Below, in pieces: positions 1 through 6,323 of a DNA stretch of 12,871 bases (the stretch's first letter is position 1; every line of letters begins with the position of its first letter). The stretch covers positions 1 to 12,871 of the forward strand of contig DLSX01000106.1 of the NCBI GenBank assembly GCA_002500765.1, in the 5' to 3' direction. Both the position numbers and the translations under genes were made by a program. Under the pieces are notes generated by a model, which was not told the DNA's origin, did not search any database, and was given only the letters and a program-made list of their open reading frames with translations. This DNA is from Neorhizobium sp. UBA7851 (GTDB lineage Bacteria > Pseudomonadota > Alphaproteobacteria > Rhizobiales > Rhizobiaceae).

Positions 1-22
1 CAACAGCGGCGCGGACATCCAT
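1..22 (-). CDS. N-terminus of a probable S-(hydroxymethyl)glutathione / class III alcohol dehydrogenase (partial, runs off the left edge)
   Basis: Only seven codons are inside the window, reading MDVRAAV on the minus strand from an ATG at 22. A GGGAG ribosome binding site lies seven bases upstream. From memory, MDVRAAV is the usual first stretch of rhizobial glutathione-dependent formaldehyde dehydrogenase (zinc-containing class III ADH), which oxidises S-hydroxymethylglutathione in the cytoplasm. The start call is supported by the ribosome binding site. The product is inferred from a very short peptide and needs the sequence to the left to be confirmed. About 140 bases separate it from the stop of the GNAT gene upstream on the same strand, so it probably has its own promoter, although I could not pick out convincing -35/-10 boxes. 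Confidence 0.45.
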
Positions 23-165
23 CGTGTCACTCCCTTGGTTTGAAATTTAAAGGTCTTGTTACTGAATTAGAATCTGCGCGGACTTTTGCACGCTCGGGTG
101 ATCTGGCTCAAGCCGGAACCGAACCTGCAATGCCGCAAAAACGACAGGTGGTGATCACGCTTTGA

Positions 166-783
166 TCAGCGCGGTTCTATGACCGGAACATGCGGGGCCA
201 GATCACGCGACATGCGGCCATCGAGCCGTGGATCGTCGCAGATTTCGACCATGAAGGCATAGGGACTGAAGCCAGAGCGCTGGTAGAAGGCAAGTGCCGC
301 CGGATGATCGAAATTGCAGGTGTGGACCCAGAACCGCTTGATCGGCCGCGACCAGGCGTTCTCGATCGCAGCATTCATCAGGATGCGGCCCGAGCCGTTT
401 CCGATCGCTTCCGTCACCACACCGAAGAAGGCGATTTCGCATTCGCCTTCTTCGCGGAAATCGAGTTCCAGAAGCCCCAGCCGGCGTTCACCATCGGTCA
501 GGACATGGATTTCGATCTGCGGATCGGTGAGTATCGCTTCCAGCTCCGCGTCCGGCATGACCAGCCGCGAGACCCACAGCCATTCCTCGCCGACGCGACG
601 ATAAAGATCGCGGTATTCGTCCACCGAAGAAGCAGCCCAACGCTCGACCCGCAGGCCGTTTGCCGGCGGCAGAGGTCGAGCCGCCGGGCGCTCGAACATT
701 TCGAGGCAGGTGACCATGTTGGCGAGCTTGCCAGCCGGGACGGGAGAGTAGCCGAAGGGGAGCGTGGGATTTGACGTTTGCAT
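166..783 (-). CDS. GNAT-family N-acetyltransferase
   Basis: This 205-residue protein has a GNAT fold in its C-terminal two thirds (about residues 43-190). The acetyl-CoA pyrophosphate-binding loop is seen as IGNGSGRIL near residues 127-135, preceded by the strand EIAFFGVV (116-123). The family's motif B follows as TCNFDHPAALAFYQRSGF (155-172). The substrate cannot be told from sequence. The roughly 40-residue N-terminal leader has no recognisable domain and no signal peptide, so the enzyme should be cytoplasmic. The start at 783 has AAGAG upstream. A perfect TTGACA sits about 27 bases upstream of the start, but no good -10 box follows it. The gene lies 57 bases downstream of the 234-residue hypothetical gene on the same strand and may be cotranscribed with it. 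Confidence 0.85.
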   Translation of the reverse strand: MQTSNPTLPFGYSPVPAGKLANMVTCLEMFERPAARPLPPANGLRVERWAASSVDEYRDLYRRVGEEWLWVSRLVMPDAELEAILTDPQIEIHVLTDGERRLGLLELDFREEGECEIAFFGVVTEAIGNGSGRILMNAAIENAWSRPIKRFWVHTCNFDHPAALAFYQRSGFSPYAFMVEICDDPRLDGRMSRDLAPHVPVIEPR

Positions 784-840
784 GCGCTCTTGGACTGTTT
801 TGCCAGGCGCATGTCAACCGCTCGCAGGGAAAATTCGGCG

Positions 841-1545
841 TCAGGCGACGCGTTCGTCCCATGCCCCGCCATTGCCTTCGGTCTGAAGCCAGGGGTGGGA
901 GCGAAGGCTGTCGACATGCTGCTCCTCGCCTGCCGCATAGTCCATCACCTCCTGCCATCCGGGATGGTTGTCCCGATGACGCACGACATCCTCGATCATC
1001 GCGAGGCTGGACGCTTCCAGCGACGAGATGAAAAGGTGCCCGCCATCGATCCGGCATCTCAACAGCCGCCAGATATAGGCCATGTCATCGGCGGTGATGC
1101 CTGCGTGACGGGCAGCGCGATAGGAGCTTGCTGTCGGGCGCAGCAGTCGGTGGCGCAGCTGGTCGAGCGCGAATGCCGACAGGATGTCTGGATAGCTGTC
1201 GGCGCGCTCGATCGCATGCAGAAGCGCTTCGAGCTGCAACGGATTTTCCACATGACCGTCAAGCGCAAGCGCACGGATCAGCCAGGCAGCTTTCGCTGCA
1301 TCGAGGCGACCGCGCGGCGGGGCTGTGTCGACGATGAATGCCGTCAACTGCTCGACGAAATAGGCCGACCAGTCATCGCATTGGACCGGGCACATATCGT
1401 TCAAGGCCAGAAGCAGGAGCGCGTCGTCGTAACTGCGGATTCCGTTCGTGAAGGCGTATTTTCGCAGAATCAACAGGTCATGCCTGTCGATGCGGCCCTT
1501 TCCGGCGATGACACATGCCGGAAAAGAAAAGCGTATGCCGCTCAT
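841..1545 (-). CDS. Conserved hypothetical protein, function unknown
   Basis: I do not recognise a family for this 234-residue protein. It reads as a soluble, mostly helical protein: there are long amphipathic stretches such as DAAKAAWLIRALALDGHV and LQLEALLHAIERADSYPDIL, with no signal peptide and no hydrophobic segment long enough to cross a membrane. Cysteines are few and show no metal-binding spacing. The start at 1545 is well supported by GGAGAAAG directly upstream. A 15-base perfect palindrome (1556-1570) lies just before that ribosome binding site and could be a regulatory site. The next gene downstream on the same strand is the GNAT acetyltransferase, 57 bases away. The other reading frames here (for example plus-strand 778-1599) give arginine- and cysteine-rich, low-plausibility proteins, so the minus frame is preferred. 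Confidence 0.75.
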   Translation of the reverse strand: MSGIRFSFPACVIAGKGRIDRHDLLILRKYAFTNGIRSYDDALLLLALNDMCPVQCDDWSAYFVEQLTAFIVDTAPPRGRLDAAKAAWLIRALALDGHVENPLQLEALLHAIERADSYPDILSAFALDQLRHRLLRPTASSYRAARHAGITADDMAYIWRLLRCRIDGGHLFISSLEASSLAMIEDVVRHRDNHPGWQEVMDYAAGEEQHVDSLRSHPWLQTEGNGGAWDERVA

Positions 1546-1555
1546 CTCTTTCTCC

Positions 1556-1570
1556 GTTTCATCATGAAAC
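1556..1570. promoter_or_regulatory. 15-base perfect palindrome upstream of the 234-residue hypothetical gene
   Basis: GTTTCAT and ATGAAAC flank a single central base. The one-base loop is too tight for an RNA hairpin of full length, so a DNA operator is the more natural reading. It lies 11 bases upstream of the ATG at 1545, adjoining the ribosome binding site. No protein is known to bind it. A palindrome of this size could occur once in a window like this by chance. Confidence 0.3.
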
Positions 1571-1629
1571 TGATATTGCTCTTAATTTGGAGAAGTTGAG
1601 AGCCAGACAACAAGGGCGGTTAACGAAAG

Positions 1630-2562
1630 CTAGCCGAGCGGCGGTTCGGCCGAAATCTGTCTCACCCTGGCACGTTCGCGCCAGATGATGAACAGGCCGG
1701 ACCCGACGATGATCGCGATGCCGAGCCATTTCGAGGCGGTCGGGAAGTCGGAAAACATCAGATATCCGAGCACGGTCGCGGAAATGATCTCGAAATACTG
1801 GAACGGCGCCAGAAGCGACAGCGGCGCCATGCGGAATGCGCGCACCACCAGCAGGTGCACGTAGCCGGAGAGGCTGCCGAGGATGATGAGCAGCAGCAGG
1901 CCGAGGCTGGACGAGGGCAGGGAGGCTTCGAATTCCACCGGATAGATGAAATGCCCGGCCGCCAGTCCCACGGTCATGAACAGGGTTCCGCCGACACCTG
2001 CGACGAACTGCATCGTCAGCGGCGAATCGGCATCTCCGATGGCGCGGTTGAGAAACAGGTAGAGCGTATAGAGAAAGGCGCAGAGGACCGGAAGCAGCGC
2101 AGTCCAGCCGAAGATTTCGTAACTCGGCTGGATGACGATCATCGCGCCGCCGAAACCGACGACGATCGCCAGCCATCTGCGCCATCCGACCTTCTCGCCG
2201 AGGAAAAACGCCGACATCATCGTCAGCATGAAGGGTTCGACGAAATAGATGGCGAAAACGTCCGCCAGCGGCATGTATTTGACCGCCATGAAGAACATCA
2301 GGCTGGCCGCGGCATGCAGCGCGCCACGCAACATGTTCATCCACGGACGTTTGCCGCCACGGATCGCGCCTGGAACGAAAAAGGCGATCGGCAAAAGCGC
2401 CAGGAACTGGAAGAAAAACCGATAAAACGTCACCTGGCCCGGCGACATGGTCTCGAACGTCGCCATGTATTTGGCGATCGCGTCCATCATCGGCAGGACG
2501 ACCATGCAGGCCGCCATGATCGCCATGCCCTTGATCGGATTTTGGGAAGAGGAAACGGGCAT
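1630..2562 (-). CDS. DMT-superfamily transporter with two EamA domains
   Basis: The protein is about 310 residues long and made of roughly ten hydrophobic segments in two repeated EamA halves, as usual for 10-TMS drug/metabolite exporters. The first half runs from KGMAIMAACMVVLPMMDAIAKYM to about the segment ending IVIQPSYEIFG; the second starts at WTALLPVLCAFLYTLYLF and ends at GIAIIVGSGLFIIW. It acts in the inner membrane and probably exports a small metabolite, but the substrate cannot be predicted. I chose the ATG at 2562 (MPVSSSQNPIKG), which leaves a short polar N-terminus before the first helix and has AAGAG upstream. An in-frame ATG at 2616 would add 18 residues (MNVARSYGS...) that look like untranslated leader. 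The last residues are basic and cytosolic, as expected. Confidence 0.9.
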   Translation of the reverse strand: MPVSSSQNPIKGMAIMAACMVVLPMMDAIAKYMATFETMSPGQVTFYRFFFQFLALLPIAFFVPGAIRGGKRPWMNMLRGALHAAASLMFFMAVKYMPLADVFAIYFVEPFMLTMMSAFFLGEKVGWRRWLAIVVGFGGAMIVIQPSYEIFGWTALLPVLCAFLYTLYLFLNRAIGDADSPLTMQFVAGVGGTLFMTVGLAAGHFIYPVEFEASLPSSSLGLLLLIILGSLSGYVHLLVVRAFRMAPLSLLAPFQYFEIISATVLGYLMFSDFPTASKWLGIAIIVGSGLFIIWRERARVRQISAEPPLG

Positions 2563-2894
2563 GGGCAACACTCTTGAGGGATGATGTGTTGAACCATAGC
2601 TGCGGGCCACGTTCAAGCGGCCGCCCCATAGCCAGTCTCCCTCGCGACCGTATAGAAGCCCGGAAGATGTGTTTCATGCCTGTGCACGCATCGGTTTGCG
2701 GGCACAGTTTCATCATCGATTCGGGGGAAAGCCGATGACCTGATGGCAACGGCGGATCACGCGTCTCACGCAAGCCTCTGTGACGGACCGAATGACGACC
2801 TGACCCATGTCGGCCTTGCGGTCGGCATAAAGTTTTAGAATCATTTGCCTTCGTCGTCGCCCTTGTCCACTGGCGCGGCTTGTCCGGCATGCCT
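2563..2894. other. Gene-free stretch between divergent genes
   Basis: This stretch lies between the minus-strand transporter and the plus-strand small exported protein. No reading frame in it looks like a real gene: the open frames are arginine-rich and run into shadows of the transporter. It should hold divergent promoters, but I found no convincing -35/-10 pair. A TAGAAT at 2836-2841 resembles a -10 box, and the TTGCGG before it is too close (14 bases). I see no tRNA, repeat or terminator. The far end continues into the hairpin at 2895-2918. Confidence 0.5.
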
Positions 2895-2918
2895 ATCTCC
2901 CTGATGAAATCAGGAGAT
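2895..2918 (+). promoter_or_regulatory. Hairpin that encloses the Shine-Dalgarno of the small exported protein
   Basis: The left arm (2895-2900 plus 2902-2905) and the right arm (2909-2918) pair over ten bases, with one bulged C at 2901 and a GAA loop. The AGGAG ribosome binding site (2912-2916) lies wholly inside the right arm, six bases before the GTG start at 2923. Folding of the mRNA would hide the ribosome binding site. Whether the stem is a regulatory switch, such as a thermosensor, or simply lowers expression cannot be said from sequence. Confidence 0.5.
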
Positions 2919-2922
2919 CCCG

Positions 2923-3222
2923 GTGTCGGAATTCATCAGCTATCTATTCGCCATTTTTGTCGTGACGCCACTTCAGGCGGAATTGTCGCAGCGCCTGCAG
3001 GGCGTTCCGTCGCAGGAGCTCGTCGAAGCGGGCAAGGCGTGCATTTCGGTCGAGGCGCCGGAGTTGTTGCGTTATGCGCAGGAGAATTGGGGCTGGGCGG
3101 CAGCGAATGCGATCGGTGTCGGAACCGGCTTTGTCGATCCCATGACACTGCTTCCCCAAGGGAACGAAAATTGCCGTCTGGTGATCCAGTCGCTTGCCGT
3201 CGAAGGCTCCCGCAATGCCTGA
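2923..3222 (+). CDS. Small probably exported protein of unknown function
   Basis: This 99-residue protein starts at a GTG (2923) with AGGAG six bases upstream. The first 19 residues (MSEFISYLFAIFVVTPLQA) form a hydrophobic segment followed by an Ala at a possible signal-peptidase site. The usual N-terminal lysines or arginines are missing and there is a Glu at position 3, so the signal peptide is atypical and could be an uncleaved anchor. The mature part has two cysteines (C40 and C84) that could form a disulphide in the periplasm. I recognise no domain. The gene stands alone, facing the tRNA-Leu gene. Its ribosome binding site is inside a hairpin, and its stop codon is in the loop of another (3211-3234). 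A short leader peptide role is unlikely at this length. Confidence 0.65.
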   Translation: MSEFISYLFAIFVVTPLQAELSQRLQGVPSQELVEAGKACISVEAPELLRYAQENWGWAAANAIGVGTGFVDPMTLLPQGNENCRLVIQSLAVEGSRNA

Positions 3223-3234
3223 TGCTGCATTGCG
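3211..3234 (+). other. Perfect 8-base-pair hairpin across the stop codon of the small exported protein
   Basis: CGCAATGC (3211-3218) and GCATTGCG (3227-3234) pair perfectly around an eight-base loop that contains the TGA stop. No run of T follows, so it is not a standard intrinsic terminator. It may mark the 3' end of the mRNA or protect it. A second small stem (TCGGCA/TGCCGA, 3-base loop) follows shortly after, near 3244-3258. Confidence 0.4.
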
Positions 3235-3320
3235 ATAGTCGCAAATCGGCATGTTGCCGAGATGCCCGATGGTGATTTTAAATGTGGGGTACTGGAGAAG
3301 GTAACCCATTGCCAGAAAAC

Positions 3321-3344
3321 AAAAAACCCGGCCGAAGCCGGGTT
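3321..3344 (-). terminator. Rho-independent terminator of tRNA-Leu
   Basis: Read on the minus strand, AACCCGGC and GCCGGGTT form a perfect 8-base-pair stem closed by a TTCG tetraloop (3325-3344), followed at once by a run of T interrupted by one G. It begins five bases after the CCA end of the tRNA gene. Confidence 0.9.
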
Positions 3345-3348
3345 CTTT

Positions 3349-3433
3349 TGGTGCGGTCGAGAAGACTCGAACTTCCACGGGTTGCCCCACAGCGACCTCA
3401 ACGCTGCGCGTCTACCAATTCCGCCACGACCGC
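3349..3433 (-). tRNA. tRNA-Leu, anticodon GAG
   Basis: The 85-base gene folds as a class II tRNA. The acceptor stem GCGGTCG (3427-3433) pairs with CGACCGC (3353-3359); the discriminator base is A and the 3' CCA is encoded (3349-3351). The D arm contains GGTAGACGC. The anticodon stem CAGCG/CGCTG holds the loop TTGAGGT, giving anticodon GAG, which reads CUC and CUU leucine codons. The long variable arm (TGGGGCAACCCG region) is typical of leucine tRNA, and the T loop reads TTCGAGT. A strong terminator follows. It is transcribed toward the small exported protein gene. Confidence 0.97.
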
Positions 3434-3467
3434 ATCGTGGTAGAGCCGATTTGCTTCGGCGAGGGAG

Positions 3468-3496
3468 CATCTAGCAAATGGATTCCGGCTGCACAA
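3468..3496 (-). promoter_or_regulatory. Possible promoter of tRNA-Leu
   Basis: On the minus strand TTGTGC (3491-3496) and TAGATG (3468-3473) are separated by 17 bases. This would place the transcript start about 27-30 bases before the tRNA. The -10 match is only moderate, so this is a candidate based on spacing and position. Confidence 0.35.
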
Positions 3497-3631
3497 GTGT
3501 GCCGTGACAGTTTTTTGAAGGAAAAAAACAAAGTCCACAGGCGCCGCCTTTCACCCATCGCACGAACCCCTTGTTTTGCAGGCCGCAGAGGCGCATTGCA
3601 AAATTACAATCTTCTTGTCAGAAGGCTCGTC

Positions 3632-4354
3632 ATGCAGACACGTACCGATCTTGATCACCAGATGTTTCCCGCTGCGCACTGTCCGCCGGTGCGCTGGCGC
3701 ATCTCGGACTGTCCCGTTCCTTACGAAGAGGCGCTTGCGACGATGGAGCGCGAAGTCGCCGCGATTGCCGATGGCAAGGCGGATGAACTCGTCTGGCTGC
3801 TGGAGCACCCGCCGCTCTACACGGCCGGCACAAGCGCCGATTCTGCCGATCTGATCGAACCGGACCGATTCCCGGTCTATGCAACCGGCCGCGGCGGCGA
3901 ATACACCTATCATGGCCCCGGCCAGCGGGTTGCCTATGTGATGCTTGATCTCAAGCGCCGCCGCCAGGATGTGCGGGCCTACGTTGCTGCGCTGGAGCAA
4001 TTGGTGATCCAGACGCTCGAATTGATGAATGTTCGCGGAGAGCGGCGCGAGGACCGGGTCGGCGTCTGGGTTCAACGGCCTGAAAAGCCGAGGCTGCCGG
4101 ATGGCAGCATGGCGGAAGACAAGATTGCTGCCCTCGGGATTCGCCTGCGCCGCTGGGTGAGCTTTCACGGCCTGTCGCTCAATGTCGATCCGGACCTGTC
4201 GCATTTCTCCGGCATCGTTCCCTGTGGCGTCACCTCCCATGGCGTGACGAGCCTTGTCGATCTCGGCATGCTGGTCATGATGGAGGATGTGGATATTCGG
4301 CTGCGAGAGGCCTTCGAAGAAATCTTCGGGCCGACGATCATCGAGAAGGCGTAG
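3632..4354 (+). CDS. lipB: Octanoyltransferase LipB (lipoyl(octanoyl) transferase)
   Basis: LipB moves the octanoyl group from octanoyl-acyl carrier protein to the lipoyl domains of enzymes such as pyruvate and 2-oxoglutarate dehydrogenase, the first step of lipoate synthesis; LipA then adds the sulphurs. The 240-residue protein has the family signature RGGEYTYHGPGQ (residues 87-98), the catalytic Lys164 in AEDKIAALGI, and the catalytic Cys198 in IVPCGVTSHGV. HGLSLNV, the conserved strand before the Cys loop, is also present. I chose the ATG at 3632 because AAGG lies six bases upstream and the family starts near here; the frame is open back to 3437, but that extension overlaps the tRNA promoter region and looks non-coding. 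Three bases separate its stop from the OsmC-family gene, so the two are surely cotranscribed. Confidence 0.95.
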   Translation: MQTRTDLDHQMFPAAHCPPVRWRISDCPVPYEEALATMEREVAAIADGKADELVWLLEHPPLYTAGTSADSADLIEPDRFPVYATGRGGEYTYHGPGQRVAYVMLDLKRRRQDVRAYVAALEQLVIQTLELMNVRGERREDRVGVWVQRPEKPRLPDGSMAEDKIAALGIRLRRWVSFHGLSLNVDPDLSHFSGIVPCGVTSHGVTSLVDLGMLVMMEDVDIRLREAFEEIFGPTIIEKA

Positions 4355-4357
4355 ATC

Positions 4358-4780
4358 ATGGTCGATCTGAAGATAAAGAAACGCCCGATCGGAGCGCTCG
4401 CCAGGGTTCAGCGGAATGGTCACCCGCAGGTGACAAGTCGCGCTGGCGGGAAAATCGGCGTCGTCACCGGCGCATCGGAGGAGGGTTTCAATCCGCTTGA
4501 CCTGATGTTTGCGTCACTCTCCGCCTGCCTCGTTCTCAGTGCGCGCATAGCGGCCAGCAAGCTCTCGCTGCTGGATCGGTTCGATGGTGCTTCGGCTGAT
4601 GTGACGGGCGAAAAATCATCCGAAGAGCCATATCGGATCGAGCGTTTCATCGTCGAAATCACCATCGATGGAGATCTCAGCGAAGACGAACGTCGCCGGA
4701 TCGTTCACATGGCCGAGGAAGTCTGCACGGTCAGCAATACGCTGAAGACGCCCCCGGCCATTTCCGTGTCCATCACCTGA
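4358..4780 (+). CDS. OsmC-family protein
   Basis: This 140-residue cytoplasmic protein has the OsmC/Ohr fold pattern: a conserved helix NPLDLMFASLSACL (45-58) with the first redox Cys at 57, and the second Cys at 123 in EEVCTVSNTL. In OsmC and Ohr these two cysteines form the active site that reduces organic hydroperoxides, so both catalytic residues are present. The spacing resembles the general OsmC (YhfA-like) subfamily more than true Ohr, so peroxidase activity is likely but not certain. The ATG is three bases after the lipB stop, pointing to translational coupling. It ends five bases from the stop of the convergent BON gene, with no terminator hairpin that I can see between them. Confidence 0.9.
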   Translation: MVDLKIKKRPIGALARVQRNGHPQVTSRAGGKIGVVTGASEEGFNPLDLMFASLSACLVLSARIAASKLSLLDRFDGASADVTGEKSSEEPYRIERFIVEITIDGDLSEDERRRIVHMAEEVCTVSNTLKTPPAISVSIT

Positions 4781-4785
4781 TCGGT

Positions 4786-5283
4786 TCAGTCCTCGTCCGG
4801 AATGCGGCTGTCGACCCCGGCGAGGCGAAGGTGGTTGATGATCCTGCCCACGCCGCTGACGCTCTGGGTCGCGCGGATGATCCTATGCGAGGTCGCAGCG
4901 TCATCGACCTGACCTTCTATCGTGATATGGTTCCGGTCGACATGAATGTCGATCAGGTCCATGTCGACAATACCTAAGGCATCTATTGCATCGGTAATGC
5001 GTTCTTCCAGGTCATCCCAGTTTTCCAGCCCCTCCGTGCCTGGACGCAGGCTGTCACGCTGAGGTTCCTCAAGTCCGTCGAAACCGGCTTCGTCGATCAG
5101 AAAGCCGGGATTGCGGCTTGTCTCCGTGTTGGGACTTGCATTGCCATAGGCTGCATTATCGACCGGTCCGGCGGCCTGGCCGGGCTTGTCGGCATAAGGC
5201 CAGCCGTCGTCTATGTTGCGGTCATCGAAATCGCGAAAGTCTTCTTCGCGCGATGTGTCGTTGATATCTCTCTTCGGTGACAT
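4786..5283 (-). CDS. BON-domain protein with acidic disordered N-terminus
   Basis: The C-terminal part of this 165-residue protein (about 91-154) is a BON domain: DLEERITDAIDALGIVDMDLIDIHV, then ITIEGQVDD, then IIRATQSVSGVGRIINHL, which matches the family's helix-strand-strand-helix-strand order with the central glycine. BON domains are thought to bind phospholipid or other surfaces and are mostly found in exported proteins, yet this protein has no signal peptide or membrane helix. Residues 1-90 are very acidic, rich in Asp, Asn, Gly and Pro, and probably disordered. The start at 5283 has GGAGG upstream. A second, shorter BON gene lies 53 bases upstream on the same strand, so the two probably share a transcript. 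Confidence 0.85.
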   Translation of the reverse strand: MSPKRDINDTSREEDFRDFDDRNIDDGWPYADKPGQAAGPVDNAAYGNASPNTETSRNPGFLIDEAGFDGLEEPQRDSLRPGTEGLENWDDLEERITDAIDALGIVDMDLIDIHVDRNHITIEGQVDDAATSHRIIRATQSVSGVGRIINHLRLAGVDSRIPDED

Positions 5284-5336
5284 CGTGCCTCCGCTGCATC
5301 AATGATGCGTAGGCCGTCGGGAAAACGGCGGTTTGA

Positions 5337-5588
5337 TTAGTTTGGCAGATCCGCCTTGTTGCCGGTCAGGGTCAGATGATTTTCCACGTCATGCACGCCG
5401 TCGACCGTTTCGGCTGCCAGAATGACCTTGCGCGCCGTCATAATCGTATCGACAGTACCTTCCAGCACGACCGTCGTGCCCTCGACATGCGGCTCGACGG
5501 CCGTGGTGTCGACATCCGGCAGTGAGGCGATGCGTGCCGTGACATCACTGCCGAGCTTGTTCTCTTCGATCTTGGATGTTTCCGTCAT
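5337..5588 (-). CDS. Small single-BON-domain protein
   Basis: The 83-residue protein is almost all BON domain: residues 12-36 carry the first helix and strand (GSDVTARIASLPDVDTTAVEP), followed by TTVVLEGTVDT and ARKVILAAETVDGVHDVENHL. It has no signal peptide and no cysteine, so it is expected in the cytoplasm unless carried by another route. AGGAG before the ATG at 5588 supports the start. It precedes the longer BON gene in the same direction, with 53 bases between them that contain a weak GCCGT/ACGGC stem. The two domains are related in plan but not close in sequence, so this is not a recent duplication. The role is unknown; a stress or envelope-related function is only a guess from other BON proteins such as OsmY. 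Confidence 0.85.
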   Translation of the reverse strand: MTETSKIEENKLGSDVTARIASLPDVDTTAVEPHVEGTTVVLEGTVDTIMTARKVILAAETVDGVHDVENHLTLTGNKADLPN

Positions 5589-5655
5589 GGTCTTTCTCCT
5601 CGTTGAACCATGAGCGGGTAACGCGCGAACTTCCGGTGGGTTCTCAAGGAAAATG

Positions 5656-6147
5656 CTATTTTTCCTTCTGCCATTTTTTCACCAGCCGTTCGCGCTTCAA
5701 TCGCGACAGGCGCTTCAGCCAGAATATGCCATCGAGCTGATCGATCTCGTGCTGGATGCAGACGGCGTGAAAGTCCTTCGCCTCTTCCTCGTGAAAGGTG
5801 CCGGTCAGGTCCTGATAACGAAGCCTGATATGGCGCGGGCGCTCCACGTCATCCGTTGCGCCGGGCATCGAAACGCTGCCTTCCGTATGTCGAATCATGT
5901 CGTCGCTTGCCCACAGGAGTTCCGGGTTCACGTAATGCAGCGGGCCTTGTGCGGAAGACAGTTCCAGCACGAAAATGCGCTGGAAGACGCCGATATGCGC
6001 GGCCGTGATGCCGACGCCGGGTGCTGCGCGCATCGTTTCCAGTAAATCCTGCGCAAGTATCGACAGGTTTTCATCGAAGCTTGAAACCGGTTCGCAGGCC
6101 ATCGAGAGGCCTGCATCGGGATAGCTCAGAATGGTGCGGACAGTCAT
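5656..6147 (-). CDS. Peptide-deformylase-like protein, metal site degenerate
   Basis: The 163-residue protein aligns with polypeptide deformylase along its length, but the three signature motifs are altered. Motif I reads GVGITAAHIG (44-53; usual GxGLAAxQxG, so Gln is replaced by His51). Motif II reads EGSVS (89-93; usual EGCLS, so the metal-binding Cys is Ser91). Motif III reads QHEIDQLDG (132-140; usual QHExDHL, keeping His133 and Glu134 but replacing the second His ligand by Gln137). Two of three metal ligands are therefore missing, and normal Fe2+/Zn2+ deformylase activity is unlikely. The frame is intact, so it is probably a maintained protein with another role, not a dead gene. I prefer the ATG at 6147 (MTVRTILSYPDAG) with AGAGAA upstream over an in-frame ATG at 6186. 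It lies divergent from mgtE. Confidence 0.85.
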   Translation of the reverse strand: MTVRTILSYPDAGLSMACEPVSSFDENLSILAQDLLETMRAAPGVGITAAHIGVFQRIFVLELSSAQGPLHYVNPELLWASDDMIRHTEGSVSMPGATDDVERPRHIRLRYQDLTGTFHEEEAKDFHAVCIQHEIDQLDGIFWLKRLSRLKRERLVKKWQKEK

Positions 6148-6172
6148 GTTGGTTCTCTTTCTGTGGCATGGC

Positions 6173-6184
6173 GGCAGATCTGCC
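6173..6184. promoter_or_regulatory. 12-base palindrome between the deformylase-like gene and mgtE
   Basis: GGCAGATCTGCC is a perfect 12-base palindrome 25 bases upstream of the deformylase-like ATG, in the shared intergenic region. It may be an operator or chance. The region has a TTGACT at 6263-6268 pointing to mgtE, but no good -10 box follows it. Confidence 0.25.
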
Positions 6185-6323
6185 ACTCCATGAGGAAATG
6201 CGCATCGAAGGCATTTCGCAGCTGTCGATAAAATTGCTTCAGTCTTTCATGCTATCTGATTGTTGACTATATGTTTTCCGTCGCCGTTCCGGCTGCGGCA
6301 ATCGTGCGAGGCGAGGGCGGTTG

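Noticed and set aside
152..168. Two TGATCA copies five bases apart at the end of the GNAT gene
   Set aside because: Short self-palindromes overlapping a stop codon; no T run for a terminator and no other support.
1562..2890. A 442-residue minus-strand open frame covering the transporter
   Set aside because: It is another frame over the EamA transporter, extremely rich in Arg, His and Gly, with no domain; the 10-TM frame is clearly the real one.
3349..3433. tRNA-Leu as an integration site for a mobile element
   Set aside because: I found no integrase, no direct repeat of the tRNA 3' end, and no change in base composition nearby.
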